A stretch of DNA of 20,763 bases from Methanobacterium bryantii (GCF_002287175.1 NZ_LMVM01000009.1:1-20763), one strand, 5' to 3'. Positions 1 through 8,835 are shown, numbered from the stretch's first letter. Notes: generated by a model not told the origin, from the sequence alone. Translations and numbers: made by a program.

Positions 1-98
1 AGGTTCGATTATCAAATTTATGGAAAAAAATAGTCCTTAGACACAGTCTTCTCCGGAGGTGTGTGGGGGTGTGAGGGATGGTTTTAGATATACGAACT

Positions 99-193
99 GT
101 CAAAAATTCATAGGATTTTTGACGCGTCGAAAATCTTCGATTTTCAATCGCGAAAAATTCCATTTTTCGCATAACGCAAATCGATAGATTTGC
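99..193. repeat. Hairpin array A: four adjacent short palindromes
   Basis: Four palindromes lie almost end to end: 99-123 (arms GTCAAAAAT/ATTTTTGAC, extended by a T-G and a C-G pair to triloop ATA), 129-145 (GAAAATC/GATTTTC, loop TTC), 150-170 (GCGAAAAAT/ATTTTTCGC, loop TCC) and 176-193 (GCAAATC/GATTTGC, loop GATA). Arms differ in their outer bases but share an A-tract followed by AT or ATC. The last palindrome contains the TTG that opens the reading frame of the tautomerase-like gene. The same architecture recurs in four other places in this window. Seen directly; function unknown. Confidence 0.9.
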
Positions 194-432
194 AGGATCC
201 AGAAACTAAAACAGACAACGTAACCTTAATTGAAATAACCATGTTCCAGGGAAGATCACTTGCTGCTAAAAAAGAACTTTACAAAGCTATAACTGAAAAT
301 TTAGCTCAAAATCCAGGGATAAATGACGATGACATTATAATTGCCGTACATGAGCCGTCTCTAGAAAATTGGGAAGTTAAAGGTGGCAAGCCAGCTAGCG
401 AAGTTGATTTAGGGTTTGAAATTAAAGTCTAA
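190..432 (+). CDS. Tautomerase-superfamily protein, N-terminally shortened
   Basis: The 80-residue frame resembles the C-terminal half of Tautomerase_2-type proteins (4-oxalocrotonate tautomerase superfamily): a beta strand leading into FQGRS, a KKELYKAI helix, NPGINDDDI, and a final ENW segment. In that family such a block normally follows an N-terminal half beginning with the catalytic Pro after Met. Here no Met-Pro start exists. The frame is closed by TAA at 172-174, the only early start is TTG at 190 inside a palindrome, and the first ATG is at 241, within the conserved block. No Shine-Dalgarno is visible. The gene is therefore either a fragment whose front was replaced by hairpin array A, or a short form with an unusual start. 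Family assignment is fairly secure; activity is doubtful because the catalytic proline is absent. Confidence 0.62.
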   Translation: MQDPETKTDNVTLIEITMFQGRSLAAKKELYKAITENLAQNPGINDDDIIIAVHEPSLENWEVKGGKPASEVDLGFEIKV

Positions 433-540
433 ACTACTCTAAAGAAATTATTCTAATTCTTTAATTTTTTTCAGACCATGTTTTATCATTAAATTTAATT
501 GTAAATCGGATTTAAAAGTAAAATGATAAACATTAAATTA

Positions 541-933
541 TTAATTTCTAGAATCCATCATTCTATCATTGAAATCTATATTTTTCCACTTAACGCCTAA
601 CATATCTGCCTGCTGCATGAGAATTTTTACAGCATTCTCATTTCCTTTAACAAGTACTAAATCTTCCCCTGCTTCTTTATATTCTGCAAAGGCAATGGTG
701 TTGTAATAAATTTCCTTTTTAATTTCATTTGTTATATTTTCAAGCAGCACTTTACCAACGCCAAGGGTGGGATCACCGTCTTTAAGGTATCTAATTTCAT
801 TTGAGACTTTCCTTTTAAGGGTAAAAAGCCTGTTTATAAATAATTCCTCTTCTTTACCATCTTCAACTTCTTTACTCCTGAGCAGATTTATAAATGTATC
901 TAAGAGCTCAGGTAGGGCATATTCATCTTCCAT
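541..933 (-). CDS. Hypothetical protein, 130 aa
   Basis: An acidic, mostly helical soluble protein that I do not recognise. The frame is open to a further ATG at 987, but the ATG at 933 (protein starting MEDEYALPELL) is preceded by GAGGCGG at about 7 nt, a better ribosome-binding site than anything before 987, so I prefer 933. No membrane segment, signal peptide or Cys cluster is visible. The N-terminal two thirds (LLDTFINLLRS, then KRKVSNEIRYLKDGD) look like helices. The C-terminal part (DLVLVKGNENAVKILMQQAD) could be a small alpha/beta unit. It stands alone: the acetate operon upstream on the same strand ends at 1365 with its own T-tracts, and about 430 bp separate them. Confidence 0.7.
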   Translation of the reverse strand: MEDEYALPELLDTFINLLRSKEVEDGKEEELFINRLFTLKRKVSNEIRYLKDGDPTLGVGKVLLENITNEIKKEIYYNTIAFAEYKEAGEDLVLVKGNENAVKILMQQADMLGVKWKNIDFNDRMMDSRN

Positions 934-1364
934 TTTACCGCCTCTTTTAAATTTGAGTTTCCAATTTGTGTTAAGTACAGGTAACATATGCTGTAAAACA
1001 CGGTATAAGATTGAGTATCAACTTATTTAAACGTTACATTCTTGAAGAAAAATATCGGCGTAAAATACTTAAATTTTAAAATAACACATAATACAAATTT
1101 ATAAAATGATTTAGTAAGATAACTAATTAAATATTTGTTAAAAAACTATTACGTATCATTTTATAATTAAATAAGCCGTTTTAAAGCTTAAATTAAATTA
1201 ACACTTTTTATTAAAATATATTAATAAAAAATAAAATTTAAAATTCATCTTAACTTACATTTGAATTATATTTAACTCAAAATCATAGGATAAATTTAAT
1301 ATCTTTTTTTGATAAGGGAGGGGGTTGTAACTAAATGAAAAAAAGGTAAAAAAATATTTAATAT
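934..1364. other. Intergenic, AT-rich
   Basis: Between the transporter stop and the hypothetical gene start there is very AT-rich DNA with no credible ORF. At its right end two A7 runs on the plus strand (1338-1354) are T-tracts for minus-strand transcripts. A G-rich patch lies at 1317-1325. The promoter of the 541-933 gene should lie around 1000-1035, where the minus strand reads CTTATACC and TTTAAATAAG, but neither is a strong box A. Confidence 0.5.
1338..1354 (-). terminator. T-tract terminator after the acetate operon
   Basis: Read on the minus strand, two T7 runs separated by ACC begin about 10 nt after the transporter stop codon. Archaeal termination is commonly driven by such T-rich tracts without a hairpin, so this is the likely end of the acs-transporter mRNA. 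Confidence 0.5.
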
Positions 1365-1964
1365 TTATGTTGGTAAGACTTTTTTTCCATAAAGTTCATT
1401 CAGCACCTCTGCAAGCCCAACGTATATTGCACTAAATCCAGTAAATATCCCTTCATATCCTGCAATTAAAGTTAGCATTGAGTTTCCTGTTATTTCCCCT
1501 GCAGATAGCAGGAAAAATAGTACTGCCAGGCTGAGAAATACTACCTGTAATCCCCTGCTTATTTTTAACGTTCCTATAAACATTACAATGGTGAAAAGTC
1601 CCCACATGAACAGATACGCTGCAAGTGACACTGCATCCGGTGCAGCTCCAAGGTTCAGTTTTGGTATTATCAGCAAGAACACGAAGGACCACCAGAACAG
1701 CCCATATGATCCAAATGCAACCATAGCAAATGTGTTGCCGTTTCGGTATTCCATTAGACTTGCAATAATTTGAGCTATCCCCCCATAAGCAAAGCCCATA
1801 GCAAGTATCATACTGTTTAACTCGTAAAATCCCGCATTGTGGAAATTCAAGAGAACTGTGGTCAGTCCAAATGCTATAAGCCCTAGAGGTGCAGGATTTG
1901 CAGGAGTATGTTTTGAAAGCTTCCTCCCATCTATAGTTATGGTTGCAAAATCATCTTCAACTAT
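1365..1964 (-). CDS. Acetate transporter, GPR1/FUN34/YaaH (SatP) family, apparent AUA start
   Basis: Small polytopic inner-membrane protein of the acetate uptake transporter family. Translating upstream of the first canonical start (TTG at 1850) in the same frame gives the family signature NPAPLGL followed by FGLTTVLLNFHNAG, which includes the end of TM1 and cannot be left out. The full frame is about 199 residues, the usual family length, with six hydrophobic segments. The only start placed correctly after the strong GGAGGTG site (1970-1976) is ATA at 1962-1964, seven bases after GGAGG. No ATG, GTG or TTG occurs in frame between it and 1850. So either AUA initiates, or ATG has changed to ATA by mutation or base-calling. 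The ribosome site begins 14 nt after the acetyl-CoA synthetase stop, so the two genes form an operon for acetate import and activation. Confidence 0.88.
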   Translation of the reverse strand: MVEDDFATITIDGRKLSKHTPANPAPLGLIAFGLTTVLLNFHNAGFYELNSMILAMGFAYGGIAQIIASLMEYRNGNTFAMVAFGSYGLFWWSFVFLLIIPKLNLGAAPDAVSLAAYLFMWGLFTIVMFIGTLKISRGLQVVFLSLAVLFFLLSAGEITGNSMLTLIAGYEGIFTGFSAIYVGLAEVLNELYGKKVLPT

Positions 1965-1990
1965 TTTTACACCTCCTTTTTTGCTTTAAA

Positions 1991-3895
1991 TTATTCTTCA
2001 AGTGTTGAAATATCACCTACGTCTTCTCCCCTGTCTCTTGCCCTTAAAACTCTCCTCATGATTTTTCCACTTCTTGTTTTTGGGAGTGAATCTACCTGCT
2101 TAATCTGCCCCAAAACTGCAACAGGACCCAATTCATACCTTACATGTCTGCTTAATTCTTCGATTAACTGGGTTTTAAGTTGGTATCCTTCTTTTAATAT
2201 TACAAATGCTTTGATTACTTCTCCTTTTATTGGATCTGATTTACCAATGACTGCTGCTTCTACCACTGCAGGATGGCTTACAAATGCAGATTCAACCTCA
2301 GAAGTACCTATTCTGTGCCCTGCAATTTTTAAGACGTCATCTGATCTTCCCTGGATCCAGAAATATCCGTCTTTATCTTTCCTTGCTATATCTCCTGCCG
2401 TATATACACATCCTGGAACTTCCTTCCAGTATGTGTTAATAAATTTCTCTTTATCATTGTAGAGTGTTCTAAACATTGCCGGCCACGGTTTTTTGATTAC
2501 TAAAAGCCCGCCTTTTCCAACAGGCACAGGGTTTCCCTCATCATCAACTACATCCGCGTCGACACCAGGCAATGCCATTGTAGCTGAACCGGGTTTAAGT
2601 GGAGCTATAGGTAATGGGGAAATCATGTGCATCCCGGTCTCAGTCTGCCACCATGTATCCATAATAGGGCATTTTTCTTTTCCCACATTTTTGTAAAACC
2701 ACATCCATGCTTCGGGATTTATTGGTTCTCCAACTGTTCCAAGAATTTTTAGTGATGAAAGGTTGTAGAGACTAGGATATTTGCTTCCAAATCTCATAAG
2801 GTGCCTTATTGCAGTTGGAGCTGTATAAAGCTTTGTTACACCGTATTTTTCAACAACAGCCCACCATGCTCCTGGATTTGGGTAGTCAGGTGCTCCTTCA
2901 TATACAAGAGTTGTTGTACCTAAAAGAAGCGGCCCGTAGAGTAAGAAACTGTGTCCTGTAATCCATCCAATATCTCCTGTACACCACCATAAATCTCCAT
3001 CATGAATATTGAATACATTGTTAAGCGTTGTTGCTACCCCTACCATGTATCCTGCAGTTGTATGCAAAACTCCTTTAGGTTTTCCTGTACTTCCAGAAGT
3101 ATAAAGGATAAATAACGGATCTTCAGCATCCATTTCCTCTGCTTCCAGTTCGGCTGGTTCTCCTTCAATAAGTGTTTCGTAAAATATTTCTCTTCCACTT
3201 AACTCAGACATTTCTATAGGGATTCCAGTGTGTTTTACTACAACTACAGTCTCAACAGTCGGGCACTGCAGCATTGCTTCATCTGATACTCTTTTTAAGT
3301 CTATAATTTTCCCTCTTCTAAATGTCCCGTCTGCAGTTATCAAAATTTTCGCATTACAATCATTTATTCTTTCAACAAAAGATCCTACACTTAATCCAGA
3401 ATAAACAACACTGTGTATTGCTCCGATTTTAGTACAAGCAAGCAGTGCAACCATGAGTTCTGGACACATAGGGAGATATGTTGAAACTACGTCTCCTTTT
3501 TTAACACCTAAATTTTTAAGCGCATTTGCAAATTTGTTTACTTCCCGGTACAGCTCATAATATGTTAATTTTTTCTCATGTCCTCTTTCATTTACGTATA
3601 AAACTGCAACCTGGTTTCTTTTGTCAGTTTCAATCCATCTATCCACAGCATTATATGCCATGTTGATTTTACCGTTTACAAACCACTTGTAAAACGGTTC
3701 ATTACTATCATCAAGTATTTTATCCCACTTTTTAAACCATACAAATTGTTCTGCCTTTTCTGCCCAGTATTTCTCAATATCTTTTCCTTTTTCAATTTCT
3801 AATTCCCAGTCTTTCACGTGCAGTACATCAACTATTTCTTGGCCTGGTTTGAAAACTCTTTCTTCGTTCAGCAGGACATCTGTATCATGTCTCAT
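1991..3895 (-). CDS. acs: Acetyl-CoA synthetase, AMP-forming
   Basis: Converts acetate, ATP and CoA to acetyl-CoA, AMP and pyrophosphate in two half-reactions in the cytosol. In hydrogenotrophic methanogens this serves acetate assimilation. The 634-residue protein has the ANL-superfamily P-loop YTSGSTGKPKG at about 265-275, the adenine-binding WWQTETG block, the hinge GDIARKDKDGYFWIQGRSDD with GHRIGTSEVE, and C-terminal PKTRSGKIMRR whose Lys (about 611) is the catalytic, acetylation-prone residue. Length is normal. The frame opens at GTG 3910, but ATG at 3895 is preceded by GGTGA at 8 nt and begins MRHDTDVLLNEERVFKP, as expected for archaeal homologues, so I chose 3895. It is followed by the acetate transporter in the same operon. 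Hairpin array B ends 13-28 nt upstream of the start. Confidence 0.96.
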   Translation of the reverse strand: MRHDTDVLLNEERVFKPGQEIVDVLHVKDWELEIEKGKDIEKYWAEKAEQFVWFKKWDKILDDSNEPFYKWFVNGKINMAYNAVDRWIETDKRNQVAVLYVNERGHEKKLTYYELYREVNKFANALKNLGVKKGDVVSTYLPMCPELMVALLACTKIGAIHSVVYSGLSVGSFVERINDCNAKILITADGTFRRGKIIDLKRVSDEAMLQCPTVETVVVVKHTGIPIEMSELSGREIFYETLIEGEPAELEAEEMDAEDPLFILYTSGSTGKPKGVLHTTAGYMVGVATTLNNVFNIHDGDLWWCTGDIGWITGHSFLLYGPLLLGTTTLVYEGAPDYPNPGAWWAVVEKYGVTKLYTAPTAIRHLMRFGSKYPSLYNLSSLKILGTVGEPINPEAWMWFYKNVGKEKCPIMDTWWQTETGMHMISPLPIAPLKPGSATMALPGVDADVVDDEGNPVPVGKGGLLVIKKPWPAMFRTLYNDKEKFINTYWKEVPGCVYTAGDIARKDKDGYFWIQGRSDDVLKIAGHRIGTSEVESAFVSHPAVVEAAVIGKSDPIKGEVIKAFVILKEGYQLKTQLIEELSRHVRYELGPVAVLGQIKQVDSLPKTRSGKIMRRVLRARDRGEDVGDISTLEE

Positions 3896-3922
3896 AACTT
3901 TTTTCACCACTTTTTTGTTTCA

Positions 3923-4214
3923 CTCGAAAAAAAAGTTTTCGAGGTTATAAAAATTTTTAATTTTTATACCCCAAAACTTTCAGCTTTGAGGTTGTAAAAA
4001 TCTATGATTTTTATGCCCCAAAACTTTCGAAAATCTACGATTTTCGATGTTTACGACGCAAAGCATGCAAATCTATGATTTGCCGCATCAAAAATCTTTG
4101 ATTTTTGATAGCTTCCTAACCGCACAAAACAAAGTTTTGTGCATGTTTGCAAAACCATGTTTCGCAGCCGGAAAAATTTTCAATTTTTCCATGCTGCAAA
4201 TCTTTGATTTGCAG
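3923..4214. repeat. Hairpin array B: ten palindromes upstream of acs
   Basis: Palindromes at 3923-3943, 3946-3968, 3995-4013, 4027-4047, 4067-4083, 4087-4109, 4122-4142, 4148-4166 (one mismatch), 4170-4190 and 4194-4214. Nine of the ten close on a triloop (TTT, TAT, TAC, TAT, TTT, AAA, CAT, TTC, TTT). The first has a 5-nt loop. Examples of arms: TCGAAAATC/GATTTTCGA, ATCAAAAATC/GATTTTTGAT, GCACAAAAC/GTTTTGTGC, CTGCAAATC/GATTTGCAG. Arms differ between units but stay complementary within a unit. If acs is transcribed from the AT-rich region near 4265-4330, the whole array would lie in its 5' leader (inference). Confidence 0.92.
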
Positions 4215-4475
4215 ACTTTCAATTTCGAGGTTTTTCAAAGTATGGTGATTAATAAGTTTTTATTGATATTTATATTTTACTATTATTAATCATTATAAAT
4301 ATTGATTAATCATGATAAATATTAAAATTAAATAATAACTATCCACGGGTTAAAATATTAATTAAAAAGTAGTTGAAGGTAAAAATAAAAATAAACTCTA
4401 AAATTAACAAAAAAACTGCTTTAAAGTAAGCATCACATGTTTTATAAATTATTTAATAAAATCAAAAATAAAAAT
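4215..4475. other. Intergenic, AT-rich, possible acs promoter
   Basis: No gene is visible. Minus-strand AAAATATAAATATC (4265-4278) is a candidate box A for acs. It would give a leader of roughly 340 nt carrying all of array B. The rest is low-complexity A/T between acs and the 3' end of the Nudix gene. Confidence 0.35.
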
Positions 4476-5003
4476 CTATTTTTTACCCAGCATTTTATCT
4501 ACTGAATCTTTAATAGGATTCAACCATGGCTTTAATGCTTCTTTAGTACTGTTTTTATTAGTACTGGCGGTATTTTTATTTTCCTCATCGTAATTATTAT
4601 ATGCTTTATTTCGGTTAATTACAAAATCATTGAGCCAATCTGCCAGTTCATAATCGTGAAGGTCTTCAAAAAATACCCATGCATAGCCTTCATGTTCACT
4701 GCTTAAATTGAGGTAACCCTCTATAATTTCACCAGACATTACAATGTGAATAGCCCTTATTAACGGTAAATTCTGCTCACAAACCCCTACAACATGATCT
4801 AACTTAATCTTTAAATTAGTTTCTTCGTAGACTTCTCTTCTAAGGGCCTGGTCAAAAGATTCACCGGAATCTACTTTTCCTCCAGGAAGTTCCCATTTTC
4901 CGGGGTTAGTTTTAGAACTGGTGGAACGTTTAATAATTAAAATTTTACCCTTCTCATCAGTTAAGAGAACCCTTACTGCCAGACCAAAAACGTATTCTAT
5001 CAT
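4476..5003 (-). CDS. Nudix hydrolase with C-terminal extension
   Basis: Nudix enzymes hydrolyse nucleoside diphosphates linked to another moiety, using Mg2+ held by the Nudix box. The box is seen at about residues 42-64: GKVDSGE, seven residues, then REVYEET, matching GX5EX7REUXEE. The Gly expected near the end of the box is Asn (EETNLKI). The N-terminus (FGLAVRVLLTDEKGKILIIKR) and PGKWELPGG fit MutT-like family members. The substrate cannot be read from the sequence. The last 45 or so residues (from about 130) are an Asn/Lys/Thr-rich linker and a short basic tail that are not part of the fold. No Shine-Dalgarno precedes the ATG, and TTTATTATA lies 30 nt upstream, so the mRNA is probably leaderless. 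Confidence 0.9.
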   Translation of the reverse strand: MIEYVFGLAVRVLLTDEKGKILIIKRSTSSKTNPGKWELPGGKVDSGESFDQALRREVYEETNLKIKLDHVVGVCEQNLPLIRAIHIVMSGEIIEGYLNLSSEHEGYAWVFFEDLHDYELADWLNDFVINRNKAYNNYDEENKNTASTNKNSTKEALKPWLNPIKDSVDKMLGKK

Positions 5004-5028
5004 TTTGATTAACCCATATTCCTGTTAG

Positions 5029-5037
5029 TATAATAAA
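5029..5037 (-). promoter_or_regulatory. Box A (TATA) of the Nudix gene, leaderless
   Basis: The minus strand reads TTTATTATA centred about 30 nt before the ATG at 5003, which would place the transcription start at or next to the start codon. This agrees with the absence of a ribosome-binding site. A second TATA-like element, the perfect 14-bp palindrome AAACTTATAAGTTT (5052-5065), lies just upstream and could be an operator or an alternative box A. Confidence 0.45.
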
Positions 5038-5094
5038 TGACGTGACTTTTTAAACTTATAAGTTTTAGGTATTAAATTTACCCATTTAATTTGA

Positions 5095-5324
5095 GGAAAA
5101 TTTCTAATTTTCCGAAACATTCAAAAGCTGTCAAAATGGAAGATTTTGACGCGAAAAAAACTATGTTTTTGTTAGCTTCGCTTTCGAGGGCCCAAAAAAT
5201 ATTGAAACTTGCAAAACTTAAGGTTTGCGTCCCAAAAAAATCGAAGATTTTTTTAGGAATATTTTTTTGGATGTTGAGGAAATCTGTGATTTGCAAACAT
5301 TCGAAAATTTAAAAAATTTTCGAA
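5095..5324. repeat. Hairpin array C: seven palindromes between Nudix and thermosome genes
   Basis: Palindromes at 5095-5113 (GGAAAATT/AATTTTCC, loop TCT), 5130-5150 (GTCAAAAT/ATTTTGAC, 5-nt loop), 5156-5170 (AAAAAC/GTTTTT, loop TAT), 5211-5228 (imperfect, centre CTTAAG), 5234-5254 (AAAAAAATC/GATTTTTTT, loop GAA), 5280-5292 (AAATC/GATTT, loop TGT) and 5300-5324 (TTCGAAAATTT/AAATTTTCGAA, loop AAA). This array lies upstream of the inferred Nudix promoter and over 300 bp past the thermosome stop, so it is not obviously in a leader. It is looser than array B, with longer linkers. Confidence 0.88.
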
Positions 5325-5633
5325 AGCTCAAAGCACATCGATAAATTATCTTATTAAATAATTAGTCAAAAGTATTTGGTCATTCATTCATTATAATATT
5401 CATTCTCTATTTACCTATATTAATACTCTTATTTCTAGACTAAGTTAAATAAATAAGATATTGTACCATAAAATTTGGTATTTAAAACAAAGTTTCTTAA
5501 AATTAACATTAATACACATAATATTTTGCATTTAGTTATATATAAAACTTATAGATCATTTAAATTTAGAAATAGCAGCTAATTTTAATTTATTTAATAA
5601 TTTAAAAAGAAAAGAAGAAAATGATGTATAAAT
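5325..5633. other. Intergenic downstream of the thermosome gene
   Basis: AT-rich, no ORF or RNA gene recognised. Just after the thermosome stop the minus strand is T-rich (around 5595-5622) and probably terminates that transcript. Confidence 0.4.
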
Positions 5634-7262
<1,629 letters not shown>

Positions 7263-7266
7263 ATTA

Positions 7267-7274
7267 ATCACCTC
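7267..7274 (-). promoter_or_regulatory. Shine-Dalgarno of the thermosome gene, abutting a hairpin
   Basis: GAGGTGAT on the minus strand decides the GTG start at 7262. Its first base is also the last base of the hairpin stem at 7274-7294, so folding of the leader could affect ribosome access. Confidence 0.7.
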
Positions 7275-7377
7275 AAAATTTTTTTGAAATTTTGGGTTCA
7301 GGAAATTTTAATCATAAGATTGAAATTTTCCTCAACCTCTAATTTTTTGAAAGTTAGAAAAATCTCATTTGAGATTT
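7274..7377. repeat. Hairpin array D: three palindromes in the inferred thermosome leader
   Basis: Palindromes at 7274-7294 (CAAAATTT/AAATTTTG, T-G then triloop), 7300-7332 (about 13 pairs with one bulged T and a wobble, 4-nt loop ATAA, arm starting AGGAAA) and 7360-7377 (AAATCTC/GAGATTT, loop ATTT). They fill the space between the thermosome ribosome-binding site and a TATA element at 7424-7434. These are less regular than arrays B and E. Confidence 0.75.
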
Positions 7378-7423
7378 CCTTTAGAATTCTATTCTTTGTA
7401 TTTTATCAATGGGTTAGAGGTTC

Positions 7424-7434
7424 TATAAATAATT
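7424..7434 (-). promoter_or_regulatory. Candidate thermosome promoter
   Basis: The minus strand reads CTATAAATAAT on the plus complement, that is ATTATTTATAG, preceded by GCGCAA, a plausible BRE plus box A. It would start transcription near 7400 and give a leader of about 140 nt containing array D. Inference from sequence only. Confidence 0.4.
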
Positions 7435-7600
7435 TGCGCATACTGGTTTAAAACAATTGTTTATAATTTAAGAAAAAAATGTGAATATATGCTGTAAATT
7501 AAGGTTATTTTTCATTTAAAATTAAACAATAGTTAATATTTATCCCATTTTTCAATTCAAATGTTCATTAGGATCTATTTTAAGTTTATATACTTCTATT

Positions 7601-8086
7601 TCATTCCTCAATTTCGTATTCAAATTCAAAGAAGGGTTCCCCTCTGATTTCATCCGATAAAAGATGCTCCATTTCATGTGAAACACCATACGCATTTGAA
7701 CCTGTAAAGTTAAAAGGCCCTTCAACTTTTTTAAGCCTGATTTTTTTAGTCAGGGGATTAAGTGACGCTTTTATTGCATATTCGGCCTCAATTGTTGTCT
7801 TATATGGTCTTTTTACAATTTCTCTTTCCTTTTTATTTCCACATTTTTCAAGCCTGTAAATTATCCCTTCTTGATTTAAAATCACAGGATTTAAAAATAG
7901 AAATACATTTTCAAGGGTGTAACCTATCATTTTTTCCTCATCAAAACGGGTGATCTTTTCTTTTATAGCCATGACATTGGTAGATTTTACTTTAAGGCTC
8001 CAATCTCCCCCAAACTTAATTGAAAAAAGTAAAGGCAAAAATACATCCTGAGGAATTTTAAGTTTTTCTATGACTTCTTTTTCCAT
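7601..8086 (-). CDS. Peptide-deformylase-like metalloprotein
   Basis: The 161-residue protein follows the deformylase order of motifs. FLFLNPVIL corresponds to the NP-containing strand. LEKCGN supplies a Cys where deformylases have EGCLS, followed by a VKRP segment. Near the C-terminus AYGVSHEMEHL matches the HExxH metal motif (QHEiDHL in bacterial enzymes). The first motif, GxGLAAPQ with its catalytic Gln, is not recognisable; GGDWSLKVKSTNVMAI stands in its place. The Cys plus two His metal site is thus present, but part of the active site is altered. Archaea initiate with unformylated Met, so a role in removing formyl groups from nascent chains is not expected and the substrate is unknown. 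No Shine-Dalgarno lies next to the ATG. It is monocistronic, on the same strand as the thermosome gene. Confidence 0.75.
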   Translation of the reverse strand: MEKEVIEKLKIPQDVFLPLLFSIKFGGDWSLKVKSTNVMAIKEKITRFDEEKMIGYTLENVFLFLNPVILNQEGIIYRLEKCGNKKEREIVKRPYKTTIEAEYAIKASLNPLTKKIRLKKVEGPFNFTGSNAYGVSHEMEHLLSDEIRGEPFFEFEYEIEE

Positions 8087-8634
8087 TAAATTAAATGATA
8101 ATTGTTTTTTAAAATCTTCTACCTCTCCTATCTAAACACTCCCCATTTAATTTATTATCTGCTGAATTCACTTTAAACTTGATGTATGAAAGTTTAATTT
8201 GAATTAAATTTTCAGCCTAATCGTGAGTTACACAACACCATATAATTTATGTATTTACCAAATAATAAACACTGCAGAAATTTAAAAAGATCAAAATTTA
8301 ATTATTTTATTTTAATTGATTGGTAAAAATATATACTACTTCTAATACTTATTATGCCTTTATTATATACTTTGTTTTAAAATTAAAATCATTACTAAAC
8401 GTTGTATGAAATATACTTCCATTATTATTTGAATTGATCAGTATGTTAATGAAAATAAATTTCACCATCTGCATATACAGTTTATATAATCATATAATAT
8501 ACATTATACATTAATTTTATTTTTTAACTAAACATTATTCAATATTTAAGAGAAAGCTTTTTATTGTATTAATTATAGATAAAGACAAGTCAAAGAAATT
8601 TGTTATATAAAACCACATGTGGAGGTGCAGTTGT
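8087..8634. other. Intergenic, AT-rich
   Basis: Divergent spacer between the deformylase-like gene and the secreted peptide. No ORF with a ribosome-binding site or RNA gene was recognised. Plus-strand TTAATTATAG (about 8568-8577) and TTATATAA (8603-8610) are TATA candidates for the peptide gene. The first leaves room for the GGAGGTG site in the mRNA. Confidence 0.4.
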
Positions 8635-8835
8635 TTGAAAACAAAAATAGGAGCCATCCTACTCATAATTTTAGCGACATTAGGCTTTTCTGAAACAATA
8701 GCAGCTCAACATGTTGCAGAAGAAGAGCATTCACGCAGAAAGACACACGGACCAGCTAGAAACAACGCTGTCATAAACCATCTGAAAATACACAGTAAAC
8801 CCATAAAGCATCGTTACAATTATTTTCAAATGTGA
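8635..8835 (+). CDS. Small secreted basic peptide with Sec signal
   Basis: A 66-residue product of unknown function. TTG at 8635 is chosen over the in-frame ATG at 8617 because a perfect GGAGGTG (8621-8627) precedes it by 7 nt and actually overlaps the longer frame. The N-terminus is a clear signal sequence: a basic start (KTK), a hydrophobic core (IGAILLIILATLGFSETIA) and a likely cleavage after IAA, leaving about 43 residues beginning QHVAEEEH. The mature part is rich in His, Lys and Arg (at least six His) with no Cys or lipobox, so it is probably released or held on the cell surface by charge. It stands alone, flanked by AT-rich spacers. The signal peptide and ribosome site make it a convincing gene; the role cannot be read. 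Confidence 0.7.
   Translation: MKTKIGAILLIILATLGFSETIAAQHVAEEEHSRRKTHGPARNNAVINHLKIHSKPIKHRYNYFQM

Noticed and set aside
99..193. CRISPR array for the hairpin clusters
   Set aside because: Units are palindromes of differing sequence with 1-25 nt between them, not identical direct repeats with uniform unique spacers, and no cas gene is near.
4047..4289. Plus-strand open frame through hairpin array B
   Set aside because: No ribosome-binding site. Codons follow the palindromes and give no recognisable protein.
5091..5312. Open frames on both strands through hairpin array C
   Set aside because: Opposite-strand frames open over the same palindromes are a by-product of symmetry, and neither has a start signal.
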